A DNA stretch of 64,000 bases from Reticulitermes speratus (taxonomy: Eukaryota > Arthropoda > Insecta > Blattodea > Rhinotermitidae): contig JAJKFL010000006.1 of the NCBI GenBank assembly GCA_021186555.1, positions 2,899,715-2,963,714 of the forward strand, in the 5' to 3' direction. Position numbers and translations under genes: made by a program. How positions within the stretch are numbered: the stretch's first letter is position 1; each line of letters opens with the position of its first letter. Positions 1-10,340 of this stretch are shown one piece after another. Below the pieces are notes generated by a model that worked only from the letters and a program-made list of their open reading frames with translations, did not search any database and was not told the origin of the DNA.

Positions 1-604
1 AACGTTGTTTTTTAGTCTTGCATTAGACAATATTTGTGTTTATGATCCGGCAATAGACATAATTTAACGTGATTTAATCTTGTAATCAAAATTTACGTGT
101 TTCATATGATCCTTGCAATAGACAGACATTTACGTGTTTCATATGATCCTTGCATAGACAGAATTTACGTGTTTCATATGATCCTTGCAATAGACAGATA
201 TTTACGTGTTTCATATGATCCTTGCAATAGACAGACATTTACGTGTTTCATATCCTTGCAATAGACAGACATTTACGTGTTTCATTATCCTTGCAATAGA
301 CAGACATTTACGTGTTTCATATGATCCTTGCCATAGACAGACATTTACGTGTTTCATATGACTTGCCATAGACAGACATTTACGTGTTTCATATGATCTT
401 GCAATAGACAGACATTTACGTGTTTCATATGATCCTTGCAATAGACAGACATTTACGTGTTTCATATGATCCTTGCAATAGACAGACATTTACGTGTTTC
501 ATATGATCCTTGCAATAGACAGACATTTACGTGTTTCATATGATCCTTGCAATAGACAGACATTTACGTGTTTCATATGATCCTTGCAATAGACAGACAT
601 TTCC
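1..604. repeat. 37-bp minisatellite
   Basis: A head-to-tail array whose unit starts ATTTACGTGTTTCATATGAT and continues CCTTGCAATAGACAGAC, 37 bp. Copies are clean from about 92 to 604, and several have short internal deletions that shift the register. The first 90 bases hold three or four degraded copies, so the array is older at its left edge or continues outside the window. The minus-strand frame through it is a repeat artefact, because its peptide simply repeats with the unit. Confidence 0.93.
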
Positions 605-654
605 CCCTAACTGCATTAATCTTGTAACGATGCATCTTTTTTCGTGCGCGAAGG

Positions 655-905
655 CAAAAGTAAAGTTTTCCCTGTCCTCGCCATGAAGGCATAGAAGGGT
701 AGCAGAGGTATAGCTCCACTCATTCTTAACCTCGGCACTAGATGGAGGTGAGTGGTCAACCTTACACCCCGGCCGCTTTACCCCCGGGAAATAATATCGG
801 TACCCATTGAGTAGGAGGTTTGGTGGGTGTCAGAGCTGTCTGAACGGTTTTGAGAAGATAAAATTACTTTTTACCTTCCCATAATCGAATCCCGGACCTT
901 CCAGC
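655..905 (-). mobile_element. tRNA-derived SINE, degraded (family A)
   Basis: Read on the minus strand, a B-box-like block (RC of CGAATCCCGGACC at the right end) is followed by a body with CGGCCGC and a block for 'GAGTGGAGCTATACCTCTG', ending near a run resembling AAGGTAAAG. The same order is seen in better copies at 45840-46125 and 40856-41149. The A-box end is missing or too mutated to see. This copy and those near 3.9, 39.6 and 43.6 kb share the variant wording 'AGCTCCACTCATTCTTAA', so they form a subfamily. Confidence 0.75.
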
Positions 906-1093
906 TCTTACAGATTTAGTTTGTACTGAATGAACTCACTTTTATTAACAACAAAACTGTGGTGTGATTTACAGCTGCTTTACCTTGCTGTCTGAATTTG
1001 TCTATTGGTTATTGTAATAGCGACGTCAAACAGTGTCAGCCAGCAACTGCATATAAGTCTGCGCGATTTCAGACTTCCGCAGCGATGTATAAG

Positions 1094-1291
1094 AGATCTG
1101 CGCTCTTCTGGGACATTACTCAACGTTGAGCGATAGTTCTGTACCGACGTTACGGGACAACCTATCTGTCCCACATTCAAAGGTAAAGAAATCCAAGTCT
1201 TGAAGGTTGAAGATGGGACGGATAGGTTGTCCCGAAACGTCGGTACAGAATTATCACTTGGCGCTGCGTAATATCCGAGAAGAACGCAGAT
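1094..1291. mobile_element. Foldback element with hammerhead-like core
   Basis: Two arms of about 80 bp, 1094-1174 and 1209-1291, are imperfect reverse complements meeting at AACCTATCTGTCCC / GGGACGGATAGGTT. The right arm on the plus strand contains TTGAAGA, then GGGAC, a loop, GTCCC and GAAACGTCGG, the layout of a hammerhead ribozyme with position 3 changed from C to U. Downstream comes GGCGCTGCGTAATAT and CGAGAAGA, a tail shared in weaker form with elements at 13.5 and 30.3 kb. I infer a small non-autonomous retroelement; no flanking duplication was found here. Confidence 0.6.
1207..1245 (+). ncRNA. Hammerhead-like motif (GGGAC/GUCCC helix II)
   Basis: UUGAAGA at 1207-1213, helix II GGGAC 1215-1219 with GUCCC 1229-1233, then GAAAC 1234-1238 and GUC. 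Helix II is a perfect 5-bp stem. The first core base is U instead of the invariant C, and helix III has almost no room for a loop, so activity is doubtful. The mirrored copy in the left arm (about 1135-1172, minus) has lost more core bases. Confidence 0.5.
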
Positions 1292-1322
1292 CTGCCTACT
1301 AGTCTATTTATAGCAACGTCTT

Positions 1323-2149
1323 GCTTAGAAGTGTTCAGGAAATAAATGCATGAGGAAGGCAATAACAATTATTCTACAAGGCCCACTTTTAAGATTGAAT
1401 GTTTGGAGTGCCGTGCTTTGTTCATCCCTGGAATTCAGTCACATTAACATCTCAGGATAGGAACTTTACTGGCGATATCAGAAACTTCATCAAATATTCA
1501 TAAGTTTGGCGACTGCTGCGAGTGTATTGCCGGAAGCAATCTAGAAACCATTTCAGATACCGGAAGAAAGAAAGGAAGAAAGAAAGAAAGAACAAAAAGG
1601 ATTTTTTAGGCTGGGCTCCAATTTATGATGTTATTGACTCATCCGATGTTCCTTCTTCAAAGGCCCCCCCCCTCTCTCCCCCCCTACCCCCTAGAACATT
1701 TTGCACATCGCTCCAAACCAAACTTCAGAGCATACAAGTGGGCAGTATTTCAAAGTATTCACGTTGCATTATTCACAGCCCTTATGAATTTCAAATTAAA
1801 TACCTTCTAACGCTTTATTTAATACGAAAAGCTTCTATATATTTTACGTTACTGTCGGTAAAATTACCGCGTTGAATTCACGAGGAATGGGCCGTTTCTG
1901 CAGCTACAGGTGAACACAAATTATATAAACTGCGTCGTATATATATTAAGACTGTATAAAGGAATATAACTTTTTTTGTCTCCTGCAGAGTATCTGACGC
2001 AGAACGCAACACACAATACTGCGCTTTTACCAATATGTACGGTAGGCAAGCTGTTAACAGCTATGAAATTCGACTGCTTGTTCGTACAAGTTTATTGTTA
2101 GATAACGCCTTGTCAGTTTCATAAGCTGAGTGTTATTCTGTATGCATTG
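1323..2149. other. No recognised feature
   Basis: No repeat family or coding region was recognised, apart from a short GAAA/GGAA-rich microsatellite at about 1563-1594 and a C-rich tract near 1664-1692. The 117-residue open frame crossing these low-complexity tracts has no protein-like pattern and I do not call it a gene. Confidence 0.5.
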
Positions 2150-2273
2150 TGATACTGACAATAACAACAGGTACTGACAATGACAACAGGTACTGACAAT
2201 GACAACAGGTACTGACAATGACAACAGGTACTGACAATGACAACATGTACTGACAATGACAACAGGTACTGCA
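2150..2273. repeat. 19-bp tandem repeat
   Basis: About six copies of a 19-bp unit, AGGTACTGACAATGACAAC, with isolated substitutions. The overlapping minus-strand peptide repeats every 19 residues (three units), which is what a 19-bp period predicts, so it is not a gene. Confidence 0.9.
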
Positions 2274-2576
2274 GCTTGTACGTTGTACATTGAGCTATAC
2301 GCTATATGAAAGGTAGGCCGACGAAATTAATGAAGACAGAAAGAAAGGAGGAGGAAGGTGGAAAGGAAAAGAGATAGAATGGAAGGAAGCAAAGGCAGCT
2401 AACTTATCAGGAGTTGCTCTTTGCTTTCTATTGCCGAAAATAAAAATAAGAGAGAATAATCAGTGAGGATCCATACCCTGGATGGGACTGACTGAGTCAA
2501 AACTAACCAACTAACCAACCAACCAACTAACTGGATTATTCTCGCATAAGATCTAATGGGGGTTTGCTGTGATATA

Positions 2577-3134
2577 CAGGGCGTTTCAAAAAGATGGACC
2601 CGATTTAAAATCGCTAAATCTCTGCAACCACGAACCGCCCATAAATGAAACTCTTACCACTTGAAAGGGCGGGGCATAGAGTTTCCAATGACATTGGCAC
2701 CGACAGGTTCGACGTTTTCTAAATGACACATTGCCTCAACGTTGGATAGGTCGCACGGGACCCCAAGACTTGGCGCTAAACTCTTGGCCCCCAATATCCC
2801 CAGACATTACACCCTGCGACTTTTTCTTGTGGGGATATGTCAAAGACCGTGTTTTTGTGCCACCATTAGCGACTAATCTGGATGAACTCAAAAACAGAAT
2901 CAGGGCGGCGGTGACTTAAGTGGAAGAAGACACTCTGAGAAGCGTTTGGGACGAATTCAACTATCGTCTGATGTTGTTCGTGCAGCAGGTGGAGGGCACA
3001 TAGAGCATTTATGTAATGGTTAGTAAAACTTGATGGCTCACTAAACCGTTTTGTAATTTTTTGTGTAATTGTAACATGTTGCCATCGTGAAATATAGTGG
3101 TTTGAAATTGGGTCCAACTTTTAGAAACACCCTG
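2577..3134 (+). mobile_element. mariner/Tc1-like transposon, internal deletion derivative
   Basis: Terminal inverted repeats begin CAGGGCGTTTC at 2577 and end GAAACACCCTG at 3134, extend about 28 bp (GGACCCGATTT at left, AAATTGGGTCC at right), and are flanked by TA on each side, the target duplication of Tc1/mariner elements. The 558-bp body keeps a left non-coding end, then jumps into the 3' part of a transposase gene. It is a deletion derivative that needs an outside transposase. Confidence 0.9.
2728..2990 (+). pseudogene. Transposase C-terminal fragment (mariner-like, DDD type)
   Basis: The frame reads LPQRWIGRTGP, then SWPPISPDITPCDFFLWGY and KDRVFVPPL, followed after a TGA/TAA-type stop by VEEDTLRSVWDEFNYRL. 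The SPD-x-TPCDFFLWG block is the third catalytic region of insect mariner-type transposases, where the Asp of CDFF takes the place of the Glu in Tc1. The first two catalytic Asp residues and the helix-turn-helix domain are absent because of the element's internal deletion, and the tail has at least two in-frame stops. Non-functional remnant of a DNA transposon. Confidence 0.85.
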
Positions 3135-3194
3135 TATTTTACGACATATATCTATGAATGATACATATACAAGATGTATATTTATTTGTTCCTT

Positions 3195-3195
<1 letters not shown>

Positions 3196-3227
<32 letters not shown>

Positions 3228-3530
3228 CCGTGAAGGAAGGACCTTGAGAAGCTAATACGAAGTTAGGTTTAAGTCAAACCAACTGATGTACAATAATTAT
3301 TGTACATCAGTTGGTTTGACTTAAACCTATGATAGAATGCACGGTACATATGATATAAGAAACTTACTAAGCTAGTCAAAAAATTCCCCACATTTCAAGG
3401 AACCCCTACGTTCATTACCGTGTTCACAACAGCCCGCCACTAGTCTCTATCTTGACCCACAGAAATTCAGTAGCCGTTCTACTATCATATTCATTTAAGG
3501 TCCATTTTATTATTATCCTCATATATATTT
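3196..3530 (-). mobile_element. LINE 3' end, (TTAG)n tail family
   Basis: On the minus strand a decayed coding end resembling 'GCTGTTGTGA-ACACGGTAATGAAC' leads into a 3' untranslated stretch ('GAAATGTGGGGAATTT', 'TTAGCTTCTCAAG') and a tail of about eight TTAG units (CTAA on the plus strand, 3198-3227). The best copies in the window are at 42775-43091. A perfect 66-bp palindrome interrupts this copy at 3264-3329. Confidence 0.75.
3264..3329. repeat. Perfect 66-bp palindrome, TA-bounded
   Basis: Arms 3264-3296 and 3297-3329 are exact reverse complements with no loop; I checked all 33 pairs. The outermost bases are TA on both sides, followed by GGTTTAAGTC inward. It sits between two parts of a LINE 3' end, so it is an insertion. 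The shape (TA, inverted repeat, nothing else) resembles the 78-bp MITEs elsewhere in this window, which suggests a minimal Tc1/mariner-type MITE, but no larger relative is visible here. Confidence 0.8.
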
Positions 3531-3639
3531 GTTTCCTACTATATATTAACTTAATATGCGCTAGGGGTTAACACCCTGATCTTGTTAATAACACAGTTAT
3601 TACCTGAAGGAAAGAGACCACTTGAATAACGTAGGTGTA

Positions 3640-3840
3640 GATGGCAAGACAATATTAAAATGCGTATTAAAGAAATTGTTTGAGAGGCTGTGGACTGGAT
3701 TGACCTAATTTAGGTTAGGGAAAAATGGCGGGTTTTTGTTTATAAGGTAATGAACTACCGGGTTCCATAAAATGTGAAATAATTGTTAGTTTTTTAAGTA
3801 CGATTTCTGCTCCATGTAGTCAGTTGGATAGTCAATTTAT
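3640..3840 (+). pseudogene. LINE ORF2 C-terminus and 3' end, (TTAG)n family
   Basis: The plus frame reads RCRWQDNIKMRIKEIV, a stop, EAVDWIDLI, a stop, VREKWRVFVYKVMNYRVP, then the natural TAA. This is the usual C-terminal ending of this LINE family (DNIKMDL, DWI-LAQDR, MNLRVP-stop). Two internal stops mark it as dead. The 3' untranslated part continues with AAATGTGAAATAATT and a block like CTCCATGTAGT, without the microsatellite tail. It lies in opposite orientation to the LINE piece just upstream. Confidence 0.8.
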
Positions 3841-3892
3841 AGCAAAGAGTTTTCTGTAGAAAGGGCATTTTCGATTGAATGACAGTTTCTCT

Positions 3893-4130
3893 GTACATGC
3901 CATGAAGACATAAAGGGGAAGCAGAGGTATAACTCCACTCATTCTTAATGTCAGCACTTAGTGGTCAGCTTCACTCTTCGGTTGCTTTACCTAAGTTAGA
4001 AGCGGCCCAATTACCGTTTGAATTAGCAGGGTGGGTGAGTTCCAGTTTCGGTCTGGACATTTTACAGAAGGGAAAAATCGCTTTTCCCTGCCCGAAACCA
4101 AAGAACAGCTCGTGCGGCCCATAGCTTAGT
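3893..4130 (-). mobile_element. tRNA-derived SINE, degraded (family A)
   Basis: On the plus strand it carries CATGCCATGAAG, 'GCAGAGGTATAACTCCACTC', a degraded CGGTTGCTTTACC and GGTCTGGACATTTTAC in the same order as the family A copies at 655 and 39525. The tRNA-like head is very weak, so this is an old copy. Confidence 0.6.
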
Positions 4131-4552
4131 TTAATTATTACATTTTAAGGTAAGAATTTACACCGTGGAGTGTTTTGAGGCGTCAGACTTTCCCCGTCGA
4201 AGTGTGAATTTAAAAATCGGGGTAGTAATGAGTTATGATCTAAAACGTAACAACTCGAAAAAAATATATGGAAAATTTTTCTGAGAAGGGGGAAGACAAA
4301 CAGAATAATAAATCCGTGTTCACTGACTGCTCGAGTTGTCTGTAAGCCGAGTCCGTAAAAAAAACAAGGTAGGGAGATTTGGAAAACTGGGAACAAACAG
4401 AAGGTCTCACAGACACAAATCTAAAGCCACCATCTGTTTCCAGACTCATATTTCAAATAGATCTTGTTGAAATAATGTATTCCTTGTTTATTTGTAAAAG
4501 TTTGTCACTCTTCAGATTTTATTTAATTCCTTGGGCGAGATGGGAGTTTCAA

Positions 4553-5297
4553 AATTACTAGTTAAAGTTTCTGTTATTTTTACTAGTTACTGTTAAAAGT
4601 TTCTGTTACTGTAATAGTTACTGTTAAAGTTTCTGTTACTTTTACTAGTTACTGTTAAAGTTTCTGTTACTGTTACTAGTTACTGTTAAAGTTTCTGTTA
4701 CTTTTACTAGTTACTGTTAAAGTTTCTGTTACTGTTACTAGTTACTGTTAAAAGTTTCTGTTACTTTTACTAGTTGCTGTTAAAAGCTTCTCTTAATGTT
4801 ACTAGTTACTGTTAAACGTTTCTGTTACTTTTACTAGTTGCTGTTAAAAGTTTCTGTTACTGTTACTAGTTAATGTTAAAGTTTCTGTTACTTTTACTAG
4901 TTACTGTTAAAAGTTTCTGTTACTGTTACTAGTTACTGTTAAAAGTTTGTTACTTTTACTAGTTACTGTTAAAATTTTCTGTTACTTTTACTAGTTACTG
5001 TTAAAAGTTTCTGTTACTGTTACTAGTTACTGTTAAAAGTTTCTGTTACTTTTACTAGTTACTGTTAAAAGTTTCTGTTACTTTTACTAGTTACTGTTAA
5101 AAGTTTCTGTTACTGTTACTAGTTACTGTTAAAAGTTTCTGTTACTGTTACTAGTTACTGTTAAAGTTTCTGTTACTTTTACTAGTTACTGTTAAAGTTT
5201 CTGGTACTGTTACTAGTTACTGTTAAAAGTTTCTGTTACTTTTACTAGTTACTGTTAAAACTTTCTGTTACGGTTACTAGTTACTGTTAAAGTTTCA
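4553..5297. repeat. 32/33-bp tandem repeat
   Basis: About 23 copies of a unit built from TTACTAGTTACTGTTAAA and AGTTTCTGTTACTT. Copies alternate loosely between TTACTGTTACTAG and TTACTTTTACTAG, giving a partial 64-bp dimer period, and vary by one A in the TTAAA(A)G run. No protein signal. Confidence 0.9.
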
Positions 5298-5339
5298 AAT
5301 CGTTTTCACATTCTCAGCGGTTAACGTAAATTATTCTTT

Positions 5340-6100
5340 CATAGCTAACTAGACAGCTAGCTAACTAACTAAGTACCCATCGAAATAACTAACCAAATAA
5401 CTAACTTCCTAGACAAGAGCCCTTCTTGAAAAGCTAGTAGTTTCTCAGCTACTGAAAAAATTGTCCACGTTCTACGGAAGTCGATGATTCATTATCGCTT
5501 TCACAACAGCCCATCATTTTGTCGCTATCCTGAGCCAGATAAATTCGGTCTACAATTTCCCATCCAATTTGTTTAAGATCCGTTTTAATATTAGCCTCCC
5601 ATATATATGTGCAGGTCTTCAAAGTTGTCTCTTTTTTTCATGTTTCCCAATCCAAACATTTATGTTTTTCCCCTCTCCCCCATTCGTGCTACACACTCAG
5701 CCCATGTAATTCTTCTCACATTTATCACCAGAATAAGTTAATATGTTGTAATGAGTACAAATTGTAAAGCTTCTCATCATGTAATTTTCGGTTGCACTAT
5801 GGCTCTGGGGTCGACTCAGCATCTAACAGAAATGAGTACCAGGAATATTTCCTGGGGTGTAAAGGCGGCCGGTGCTTAGGGCTGAAAACCATACCACTTT
5901 CATGTCCGGTTGTCTAGAAATCTGGGAGGCTTAATCTCCTGGAACCCCAAGGGCCTTTCCAGGCCTGTAATGGGATTGCTTTGCCTTTACCTCATCATGT
6001 AATTTTCTCAAATCTGCTGGTAGCTCCTCCCAAGTAAGCACAACTTCCTCAGCATCTAATGTTCGAAAACAAACAGCTTATGTTTTTCCCCTTTTTCCTT
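5340..6100 (-). mobile_element. LINE 3' part, (TTAG)n family, interrupted by a SINE
   Basis: Decayed CTAA-rich tail at 5340-5400, then (plus strand) AGAGCCCTTCTTGA, GATTCATTATCGCTTTCACA, CAGCCCATCA, and further in the block CATTCGTGCTACACAC with GCCCATGTAAT, which corresponds to the same order seen at 14405-14870. A SINE at 5790-5990 splits it. All reading frames are broken. Confidence 0.65.
5790..5990 (+). mobile_element. SINE (family B), 5'-truncated, 17-bp target duplication
   Basis: The sequence ctcatcatgtaattttc occurs at 5773-5789 and again at 5991-6007, exactly bracketing the insert. The body contains CTATGGCTCTGGGG, AGAAATGAGTACCAGG, GGCGGCCGGTGC and CCTGTAATGGGATTGCT, and is the same family, in reverse, as 36035-36298 and 45523-45804. 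The tRNA-related head is missing: a classical 5' truncation during target-primed reverse transcription. It landed inside an older LINE fragment. Confidence 0.9.
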
Positions 6101-8250
6101 CAACATCTTGAGACAAAATAATTGCACGGAGTTACCTCTGGACATGAAATATCAACCCGATCTCCACATTTCCATTCAGAAAATAACGCTGGTTACCTAA
6201 CCGCCTCTAAATATCTCAGGTTTTAGAGGCATTAGCAGTGGAAACCAATGCTCTCTCGCGACTAGCAGTGTTCGAGAGTTAGGTATTTGAAGTCCTTCGA
6301 GTGGCTGGCATATCAAATGTCAAACAGCTTGTTGTGAGATCAAATTCAGTTTCGAGGTCTCTTTATAATCTTCAACGTAGAAACTCTAGACCCGATATCA
6401 GAGAGCGCTATTGTCAGGCAGCTCTATAATTCGTGGTCCCAGAGAACTGCAGGAAGTGGTTACGTGCGCAGCTGAACCTGAGTACTGGAACCTGCAAAGA
6501 GTTTATCAAATGCCAGAACTTTTGTGGACGAACGTTTTGCTTTCTTCCTGTAACCTTTGAAACCTGATTTGGTCTAAATAATACAAAAGAAGGAAAAACA
6601 GAAATCAAAGCCCATTTTCCCGTTGCATAGATTTATATTTCTACATGCCTATTAGTATTACTATTGTTCTTGTTTGACCTGTGTCTATTAGCTGCGGCAA
6701 CAATAGGGAGTGACGCACAAAGTATTGCATTTAATGTCCTAACAATGAAGTTGCTTTGACGAAGTCGCATGTCGGCTGCGGTCCTTGGATTATATTGAAA
6801 GTATGTAGTCATTATTGCAATTCATTAAAACATCAGTTGAATCCAGTAGCTAAATATAAATTTCAAGAACTGTGAAAATATTCAGTTGAAAGTCATCGTT
6901 AAAGTGATATGGATTGAGTAAAGATACTCTCAAACCCCACGGGATAAGCAGAAGTGTAAAATACACTGTACAGGATTGATAGTAACACACAAACACACAA
7001 TGAGACGGCGTAGTGAAATGAAGGGGGCTGAATGGACTGTTTACTTTGGTAATGAGGCTGGTAGACATGCACTGCCAAAAGATGTCGAGACTCTGTCTGT
7101 CTGTCACTGCAAAGTAGTGGCATGCTACTGCGGGAACACAGAGCTCTGTTATGTCGAGTTGTTTTGTTAAATTCATAAAAAGAAGTATGCGTCATGACGA
7201 CACACAAATTATAAGACAGCGCTGTCCCTTGGCATTACGTAATAATACATTTATTCGTACAATTCGCAATGTCTGTCCTCCCGTCCCACTATCTTGCTCC
7301 AAAAGGCCGCGTCGTAAGGAAATGTTACATAATAAAAGGCATTCGTCTTTGACACAAAAAACAGGGAAAATTTTTAATTTCAGATATCATGAAGATTAGA
7401 CATATTAGATCAACAAACTAATATCGACCCCTTATACACAGATATTTCAATGACGTTTGAGCAAACACACACAATACCGTTATCGGGATAAGAAGAAAAT
7501 CCGCAGATATAACGTCTATCACGGGCAGGGTAAAGGTAATGTTTGATTATAACACCGTTGCTAGGATACCGGGAAGACAGCAACAATTCACTGTAGACTG
7601 CACGGGTACTACAGTTTATGAGCTGTGGGCACGTCAGTCTATAGCGCCAAGTGGCGCGATGATCGCAAAAACTGATTTGAATAGAGCGCGCAGGGCACGC
7701 TGATGGCTTGACTTGAGATATTATCTTGGTGCCTGTGTCGGGGAGGAGATGAGGAAAATCACGAAAAATCTTACATAGAATTCTTGGTTGTAGGGCTGAG
7801 ATTTTAATCAGTAATTTGCGTGTCATGAAGCTGGAGTCGGCCACGACATTCGGAGGAGGAAATTGCACCTTGGCTGAAGAATATCAATAAAACGTCACAA
7901 CTGGAACCACTCCATTTATTAGGCGCGTTCGCAAAATTTTGACAAGTGACTATTAGCTTCGTCATGTCTGTCTGTCTGTCTATCCGTCTGCTTGGAAAAA
8001 CTCGGTTCCCACTGAACGGATTTTAATGAAACTTAATATTTGAGTATTTTTCGAAAATCTTTCGACAAAGTACAAGTTTCATTAAAACCTGACAAGAATG
8101 ATGGGTACTTTACATGAAGACTTACATACACTTGTAATAATATCTCGCTGATTTCTTCTTAGAATGAGAAATGTTTCAGACAAAAGTTGTAGAGAAAATC
8201 AAAACACACATTTTATGTTCAATAACTTTTTTCCGAAAATCCTGCCGTTT
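6101..8250. other. Unassigned sequence with one 152-codon open frame
   Basis: I recognise no repeat or gene. Open frames of 64 to 108 codons on both strands have no domain pattern. The longest, minus 7410-7868, begins MQFPPPNVVADSSFMTRKLL and contains a Cys-rich stretch; it has no recognisable motif, no clear signal peptide, and nothing to separate it from a chance frame. If the window has a host exon or an unknown element, this is one place to search. Confidence 0.4.
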
Positions 8251-8261
8251 ATGAAAATAAT

Positions 8262-8590
8262 GTGGAAAACTTTGGTAGAGCCGGGCAGGCCACAGATGAC
8301 AATATAATACGGCGCATGCGCGTTGCATGCTGGACGACTAAGGCTACAGACACACACTCAGATATACGTAATACTCCTTCTCCACGGCAAAAATGGTTAC
8401 GCGAACGCGCCTCGATATTACGTTATATGCACATTGCCTGCCTTGTTCCAACACCGACGAGTCCTTCTCCAGCAGAGAATGGTAACAAAGTAGTTGTTTT
8501 GTATTACATTCTTTTTGAACACGCACGTTTCTGCCCTTATAAATCCGCCCGCTCCCCTCCGTTAACAATACAACCCTCCACACATCAATA
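8262..8590 (+). repeat. Probable dispersed repeat (cockroach type)
   Basis: One frame reads SFSTAKMVTRTRLDITLYA followed by HCLPC. I recall peptide strings of this kind (FSTATMV-RTRLN-TLYVHCLSC) from many conceptual translations in cockroach genomes, which would mean a dispersed repeat and not a gene. That is memory, not a search. It ends in a pyrimidine-rich stretch (CCGCTCCCCTCCG) and shows no terminal repeats. Confidence 0.35.
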
Positions 8591-8878
8591 ATATTTCCCA
8601 TAAATTTTAAATGGCTTTCGTGAATCATTTTGTAATTTAGATAGAATTTCGTTGTTGTTTTTCAAGCATGTTTGATTGAACAGAACCAAATGAGCAGATT
8701 GATTCTGTGTTTGATTTATAAGTGGAAATATTGGAAGGCATAAGTACTAGCTGATAAACGAGTAACACGACAAATGGAAAATGACAGATGGAAATGGTAG
8801 AGGATTTTATTGGTTCAGTAATGAAAACGAACCAGTGGACCCAGCAATATCTGATACTTGGATTCTGATTTATATTTC

Positions 8879-9270
8879 TATCCCAGTGGCCGCTCGGTCT
8901 AAGGCGTGGGTCTGCGGCCGCTCGCTTGCTAGTATCGTGGGTTCGAATCCCACCAGGGGCATGGATGTTTGTGTTGTGTTTGTTGTAAGGACGGTAGTTT
9001 GGAACGTAAAGTGACATGAAGGACGAAAGGATTGAAACAGTACAAAAATGGATCAAAGGGGAAAAACCCCGGACAGGCAAAAAAAAAAAAAGTCCCACCG
9101 GGGGCATGGAGTGTTGTGAGTGAGTGTTGTGTGTTGTCAGGTAGAGGTCTCTGCGACGGGCTGATCACTCGTCCAGAGGAGTCCTACCGAGTGGTGTGTC
9201 TGAGTGTGATCGTGAAGCGTCGAAAAATGAGGCGGCGTAGGCCCCCAAGGAGCTGTCGGGCCATTGAAAA
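8879..9270 (+). mobile_element. Composite tRNA-Leu-like SINE (family C)
   Basis: The head CAGTGGCCGCTCGGTCTAAG followed by GCG is a tRNA-Leu/Ser-like A box, and GGGTTCGAATCCCACC at about 8940 is the B box. After it comes a body not shared with the other family C copies (GTAAGGACGGTAGTTTGG) that ends in an A-run near 9070-9085. Then the text returns to CCCACCGGGGGCATGG and continues with the ordinary family C body (GGTAGAGGTCTCTGCGACGG) and an A-rich tail. This is two SINE bodies behind one head, either a nested insertion or a template switch. Confidence 0.85.
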
Positions 9271-9509
9271 AAAAATTCTATGTATTATATAGATGGTAAC
9301 GTGGTAATGACTTTGCACATGCGCAAGATGTTGAGAATTCACACACGTGTTATGTGTACAGTTGGATTTGTTTGTGAGTTGCTGTGTACGTGTATGTTAG
9401 CTCTACTACTGTGTCAAAATATCACAAAATGTGTTCCCAACAAACAATTACATAGGGAACGAATTGCATATGTAACCATAAATAACTGGTTGTTATTTTA
9501 TGCTACACC

Positions 9510-9548
9510 TGCTACATGTTTCGGCGTCTATAGGCCATCTTCAGGGAG
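9510..9548 (-). ncRNA. Hammerhead-like motif at a retroelement end
   Basis: Minus strand: CUGAAGA (9538-9544), U, GGC, loop, GCC, GAAAC (9518-9522), AUGUAGC. This fits CUGANGA, helix II, GAAA, a short helix III of AC/GU, cleavage triplet GUA. Helix II is only 3 bp. Motifs like this are known at the ends of Penelope-like retroelements. Surrounding sequence (9290-9660) is AT-rich without a coding part. Confidence 0.6.
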
Positions 9549-9710
9549 GTCATTTACAAAGGAATACAATTAGAAAATTTTGTCGAAGATGTGCATATAT
9601 GCAGTTAATATACAGCGCTATCAATTGAAATATTTTAAATATAAAACAAAATATTTGTATAATACATAATATATAACATAAAAATATAAAACATAATATA
9701 ATATAAAATA

Positions 9711-10340
9711 CAGGGCACACACAATATACAGGGCATACACAATATACAGGGCATACACAATATACAGGGCACACACAATATACAGGGCATACACAATATA
9801 CAGGGCACACACACTATACAGGGCATACACAATATACAGGGCATACACAATATACAGGGAACACACAATATACAGGGCACACACAATATACAGGGCACAC
9901 ATAATATACAGGGCACACACAATATACAGGGCACACACAATATACAGGGCATACACAATATACAGGGCATACACAATATACAGGGCATACACAATATACA
10001 GGGCACACACAATATACAGGGCACACACAATATACAGGGCATACACAATATACAGGGCATACACAATATACAGGGCATACACAATATACAGGGCATACAC
10101 AATATACAGGGCATACACAATATACAGGGCACACACAATATACAGGGCATACACAATATACAGGGCACACACAATATACAGGGCATACACAATATACAGG
10201 GCACACACAATATACAGGGCATACACAATATACAGGGCATACACAATATACAGAGCATACACAATATACAGGGCATACACAATATACAGGGCATACACAA
10301 TATACAGGGCATACACAATATACAGGGCATACACAATATA
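9711..10340. repeat. 18-bp array derived from a mariner tip (35 copies)
   Basis: Exactly 630 bp, 35 units of 18 bp with no net indel. The unit is CAGGGCATACACAA plus TATA; the main variant is CAGGGCACACACAA. The first 14 bases equal the terminal inverted repeat of the transposon that starts at 10341, and the array runs straight into that transposon. Because 18 is a multiple of three, all three minus frames stay open (peptides of repeated CPVYCV, YALYIV or MPCILC); these are not proteins. Confidence 0.95.

Noticed and set aside
7410-7868. 152-codon minus frame as a host gene
   Set aside because: No motif, no homologue recalled, no supporting splice or promoter signal; kept only as a place to search.
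8637-9168. Minus frames of 156 and 79 codons near 8.6-9.2 kb
   Set aside because: They are antisense readings of the family C SINE (the peptide contains the reversed B box, GGIRTHDTS-like), not genes.
9711-10340. Long minus-strand open frames of up to 250 codons (repeated CPVYCV / YALYIV / MPCILC)
   Set aside because: The 18-bp period keeps all three frames open at once; no start context, no composition of a real protein, and the unit is a transposon tip.
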